Below are positions 60,162-64,000 of a stretch of 64,000 nt of DNA, piece by piece; positions within the stretch are counted from its first letter, which is position 1, and each line of letters opens with the position of its first letter. The stretch comes from Vicia villosa (lineage: Eukaryota > Streptophyta > Magnoliopsida > Fabales > Fabaceae). The stretch lies in contig NC_081185.1 in the NCBI RefSeq assembly GCF_029867415.1, positions 30,022,245 to 30,086,244 on the forward strand, written 5' to 3'. Below the pieces are notes generated by a model that saw nothing but the letters and a program-made list of their open reading frames with translations, was not told the DNA's origin and searched no databases. The translations under genes were made by a program, and so were the position numbers.

Positions 60162-60885
60162 GTTTGTTGAGTAGGAGAGTGAGAGAGAAGATTTGTGACA
60201 GAGTTTGCACTTGAGGAATTAGGGTTGGCCGTACAAATGGTATGCAAATGAGCAAAAAGAGGTAAAAGAGATGATTATGTATGAGTGGGTATGGGTCGGG
60301 TCAACCAACAGACCCAATTTGGGAAATATTTGTAGCAGTAGGTCGACCTAATTTAGGGTTGGGTCGACCTAACAGAGAAGCCTTTAAAAAAATGCAGATT
60401 AGGTCGACCTAAAAGGAGGGTAGGTCGACGTAACTGGGCATTTTAGTTTAGATGTTGAAAAATGACTTGTGTAGGTCGACTCAGAGGCAGATTAGGTCGA
60501 CCTAAATTCCAAATATTTGTGAAAATGCTCTATATATGATGTGTTTATGCCTAGTTATTTGCTTGTATGTTTAGAATATGATATGCTATGATTAAAGATG
60601 AAACACATACATGAGTAAGAAAGATATATGTATGAAGTCACTATAAGCATGTTAATTGATAGCATATTATAGCATCAATGATATTTTTGGAAGTGAACAA
60701 CAACCATGTTACCTCCTTCTCAATATGTAGGTGTCACCGTTTAGTGGAAGCCTTTAGGTAATGTGGAATGATTCCTGGCTTGATGAAGAACTACCTTTAC
60801 ACTAAGAGAAATGTTAGCTTGAGAATAATCAATATATATATATATATATAAAGTAAAGGAATAATCTTAAGTGAAACAAATGTAA
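60162..60885 (-). promoter_or_regulatory. Spacer and promoter-like region before env-like ORF
   Basis: On the minus strand, this lies between the RNase H stop and the env-like ATG. It contains three palindrome pairs (60340-60503), then a weak TATA-like ATACATAATC (60272-60283) and a CT-rich leader (TCTTCTCTCTCACTCTCC) ending CAACAAAC-ATG. A short (TA)n tract lies near 60834-60850. Confidence 0.45.
60340..60503. repeat. Paired AGGTCGACCT palindromes before env-like ORF
   Basis: Six copies in three pairs start at 60340/60361, 60401/60422 and 60473/60494, always 21 bp apart. The pairs are 61 and 72 bp apart. This repeats the layout seen in the LTR at 57901-58208. Confidence 0.92.
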
Positions 60886-62600
60886 TTAGCCCAGATTAGA
60901 GATATCGAGTATCCCTAATTCCCTACGAATGTTGAAGTATTGCTCCGTTGCTAGAGGTTTGGTGAAGATGTCAGCTAGTTGCTTCTTGCTCTCTACATGT
61001 TCAAATATGACGTCTCCTTTCTCTACATGATCTCTTAGGAAGTGATGCCTTATTTCAATATGCTTGGTTCGTGAGTGTAAGACAGGATTCTTACTCAAGT
61101 TTATGGCACTTGTGTTGTCGCACATGATGGGTATACGATCAAGCTTAATACCAAAGTCAAGAAGTTGTTGCTTGAGCCATAATATCTGCGCACAGCAGCT
61201 TCCGGCAGCTACATATTCTGCCTCAGCAGTAGATAATGCAACCGATACTTGTTTCTTGCTATGCCAACTTATCAATGAATTTGAGAATAGATGACATGTT
61301 CCACTGGTGCTCTTTCTTCGGATTTGCAGCCAGCAAAATCTGAGTCGGAGAATCCTACCAAATAACACTCATTTCCCTTCGGATACCATAGGCCATATGT
61401 AGGAGTACCACGTAGATATCGCAGAATTCTTTTAACAGCTTTTAAGTGAGATTCCTTTGGACAAGATTGATATCTTGCACACATACACACACTAAACATG
61501 ATATCTGGTCTTGAGGCAGTAAGGTACAATAGTGAACCTATCATACCTCGATACAATTTCACATCAACCTCTTTACCTTTCTCATCTTTGTCTAGGTTAG
61601 TATTTGTTGCCATAGGTGTGTCGATCTCCTTCGCTTCACTCATTCCAAATCTTTTGAGCAGCTCTGTGCAGTATTTAATTTGACTTACAAACGTTCCATG
61701 ACTGAGTTGCTTGATTTGTAGGCCAAGGAAGAAATTTAGCTCACCCATGAGACTCATCTCAAATTCACTCTGCATAAGCTTAGAAAATTCTTTGACAAGT
61801 TTTGCATTAGTCAACCCAAATATAATATCATCTACATAAACTTGGACTAAGAGTACATCTTTATCTTTTCTTTTAATAAAGAGAGTAGTATCAACTTTAC
61901 CCCTAGAGTACCCTTGGCTAAGAAGAAATTTGCTCAAACGTTCGTACCAAGCCCGAGGGGCTTGTTTAAGACCGTATAGAGCATGTTTCAGCTTATAAAC
62001 ATGAGTTGGATGCATGTAATTCTCAAAGCCGGGTGGCTGAGCAACATAGACTTCTTCATTTATATAGCCATTTAGAAAGGCACTTTTAACATCCATTTGG
62101 AATAGTTTGAAGTCTTTTGAACAAGCATAGGCAAGTAAGAGGCGAATAGCTTCGAGACGTGCTACAGGAGCGTATGTTTCTTCATAATCAATACCTTCCT
62201 CTTGATTGTAACCTTGGGCAACTAATCTAGCTTTGTTTCTAGTAATAATGCCGTTTTCATCAAGTTTGTTACGAAAAACCCATCTAGTGTCGATTACTTG
62301 ATGATCTCCCGGATGAGGGACTAAGTCCCAAACATCATTCCGTTTAAATTGGTTTAATTCTTCTTGCATGGCCATTAGCCAATGCTCATCAAGTAATGCG
62401 TCCTTAGCGTTTTTCGGCTCAACTTGTGAAACGAAAGCAAAATGATGACAGAAGTTACTTATCTTTGAGCGTGTTGTAACGCCCTTTGAGATGTCTCCTA
62501 TTATGTTGTCAATTGGATGGTCTTTCACATTTGTCCAGGCCTTAGGAAGTTCTTCATTGTTTGAGATGATCTCTTTTTTTATTTTCATCATGAGACTCAT
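60886..62600 (-). pseudogene. pol: Sirevirus 2 reverse transcriptase and RNase H
   Basis: Two overlapping frames form one domain series. RT (62600-61272) shows [63 protein letters not shown] catalytic YVDD ([11 protein letters not shown]) and [11 protein letters not shown]. RNase H (61368-60886) shows [61 protein letters not shown] and ESKKQLADIFTKPL, ending LGILDISNLG. One missing base near 61320 (in GCKS-RKSTSG) separates the frames. The key Asp/Glu residues are otherwise visible. The upstream edge is joined to integrase by another frameshift in an A run (about 62573-62580). Confidence 0.9.
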
Positions 62601-64000
62601 CTTTCTCTTTCTCAGAATCTTTCTTTACAATATTTTCATTCTCGTCTTCCTTATCTTTGACAATATCTTCAGTGGATGGACCTGCACCATTAAACGAAAG
62701 ACCTTTCTCGACATATTTTTTATAAGATTCATCAAAAGACACGTGTACTGACTCTTCTACTATAAGTAATCTTTTATTATATATCCGATATGCTTTGCTA
62801 GATTGTGAGTAACCAAGGAAGATGCCCTCGTCAGCTTTAGCATCGAATTTACCAAGATTATCCTTACCATTGTTCAATACAAAACACTTACAACCGAATA
62901 CATGGAGATGAGATACATTTGGTTTTCTACCCTTTAGTAATTCATATGGAGTTTTGTTTAGTATAGGACGTATTGTTATCCTATTCAAAACATAACACGC
63001 GGTGCTAATCGCGTCAGCCCAGAAATACTTAGGTAGACTACCCTCATTCAACATTGTTCTTGCCAACTCCTCTAGGACACGATTTTTACGTTCAACCACT
63101 CCGTTTTGTTGTGGTGTTCTAGGAGCTGAAAAGTTATGCTCAATTCCATGTTTATCACAGTATTTTTCAAAAAGATAGTTTTCAAACTCTCCACCGTGAT
63201 CACTTCGAATTGCAACTATTTTGGTGTTCATTTTGTTCTGACATAATCTTGCAAATTGCGTGAAAGCTGGAAAAGTTTGATCCTTACTAGGTAGAAAGAT
63301 TGTCCAACAAAATCTAGAGTAATCATCGACAATGACAAAACCATATATGTTTCCACCTATGCTTTTAGTCCTTGAAGGGCCAAAGAGATCCATGTGAAGG
63401 AGTTCAAGAGGGCGTGATGTTGAAACCACGTTCTTTGATTTAAAAGAGATTTTTGTTTGCCTTCCCTTTTGATAAGCATCACATAGATGATCTTTTGAAA
63501 ACTTCATTTTAGGTAAGCCGATTACTAAGTCTTTTGTGACAACCTTGTTAAGTAAGTCAAAATTTATGTGGGCGAGACGTCTATGCCAAAGCCATGAGTC
63601 TTCGCCTAGAGCAATTAGACACTTGGTACTAGACTTAGATACTTCATCCAAGTTTAGCATATAGATGTTGTTTACTCTTAAGCCATTAAACATAATGTCT
63701 CTTTTCTTAGTATGTTCTATTGTGCAGCCAGAATTTGTAAATGTTACTTTAAAATCTTTGTCGCACAATTGACTTATACTTAAGAGATTATGCTTAAGAC
63801 CTTCTACTAGCAGTACATCAGTTATAGTTGTGGTAGAAGGGTTACCTACACTTCCTTTACCAAGTATGGCTCCCCGATTGTTATCTCCGTAGGTGACATA
63901 CCCCTTTTTCTTTGCGTGAAACTCAACGAAAAGAGATACGTCTCCATTCATGTGTCTTGAACATCCGCTATCAAGGAACCACAACCTTTCGGCAATGTCA
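62554..64000 (-). pseudogene. pol: Sirevirus 2 protease-integrase (partial)
   Basis: The frame is open from the window edge (DIAERLWFLDSGCSRHMNGD). It contains the protease active site DSGCS, the pre-integrase zinc finger (WHRRLAHINFDLL ... LCDAYQKG, where Tyr replaces the second Cys of the usual CxxC), and the integrase core with Asp in HMDLFGP, Asp in RSDHGGEFENY and Glu in NGVVERKNR. KYFWADAISTACYVLNR and GYSQSSKAYRIYNKR follow. It ends in a Glu/Lys/Asp-rich linker and goes out of frame at an A run near 62575, before RT. The lost Cys suggests a defective zinc finger. Confidence 0.88.

Larger units (their letters stand above)
56836..64000 (-). mobile_element. SIRE-type Ty1/copia retrotransposon (sirevirus 2), partial
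   Basis: Minus-strand element. From the right edge leftward: protease-integrase, reverse transcriptase, RNase H, spacer, env-like ORF, repeated polypurine tracts and the 3' LTR ending in the LINE. The gag gene and 5' LTR lie outside the window. Unlike sirevirus 1, all pol domains are present, but two frameshifts and an env stop make this copy inactive. Left target flank CTCTT (56831-56835); the other copy is not in the window. Confidence 0.9.

Overview
The window looks like a large, repeat-rich legume nuclear genome, probably from the Fabeae/Trifolieae group. The evidence is Ogre-type LTRs, SIRE-type Ty1/copia elements with env-like ORFs, an Athila-type Ty3/gypsy element, a plant LINE, plant mobile domain (PMD) genes, AT-rich spacers and (TA)n tracts. 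The only gene that appears intact is a seven-exon lysine/histidine-transporter-like amino acid permease on the minus strand (45331-48559). Nearly everything else is mobile DNA or its debris.

Layout. 1-6741: old gypsy debris, with a 3.26-kb Ogre-like solo LTR (3157-6413) inserted in it. 6742-28759: one sirevirus (about 10.2 kb once later insertions are subtracted) with an intact LTR pair, gag, protease-integrase and an env-like ORF, but no reverse transcriptase/RNase H. It carries a 4.68-kb Ogre solo LTR (13998-18673, exact 5-bp duplication) inside the env-like ORF, and a 7.15-kb Athila-like element (19716-26867, exact 5-bp duplication) that keeps only gag and protease. 28760-36209: AT-rich DNA, then a Helitron-like block with two 3' hairpin/CTAG ends and exon fragments of 2-isopropylmalate synthase and a RING E3 ligase. 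36210-43640: two damaged PMD gene copies on the minus strand, a gypsy-type transposon protein remnant, an Ogre LTR fragment and arrays of short palindromes. 43640-50029: microsatellites, the transporter gene and several MITE-like elements. 50030-56835: a minus-strand LINE split by a 1.36-kb solo LTR (exact AGGGC duplication) and cut at its upstream end by the LTR of a second sirevirus. 56836-64000: that second sirevirus, minus strand, running off the right edge.

How it fits together. Target-site duplications and LTR-LTR divergence give a consistent order: the sirevirus LTRs differ by roughly 2 percent by eye, while the LTRs of the nested Athila-like element differ by under 1 percent. Both sireviruses have promoter-like DNA directly in front of the env-like ORF. 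In the right-hand element this DNA contains the same paired 10-bp palindromes (21-22 bp spacing) that sit upstream of the TATA-like box in its LTR. I read this as a possible second, LTR-derived promoter for env; it is the most interesting structural signal here.

Limits: family names come from motif recognition by eye, without a search. LTR edges are set by TG...CA ends and duplications. The Helitron 5' end and the edges of the degenerate gypsy and PMD remnants are approximate.
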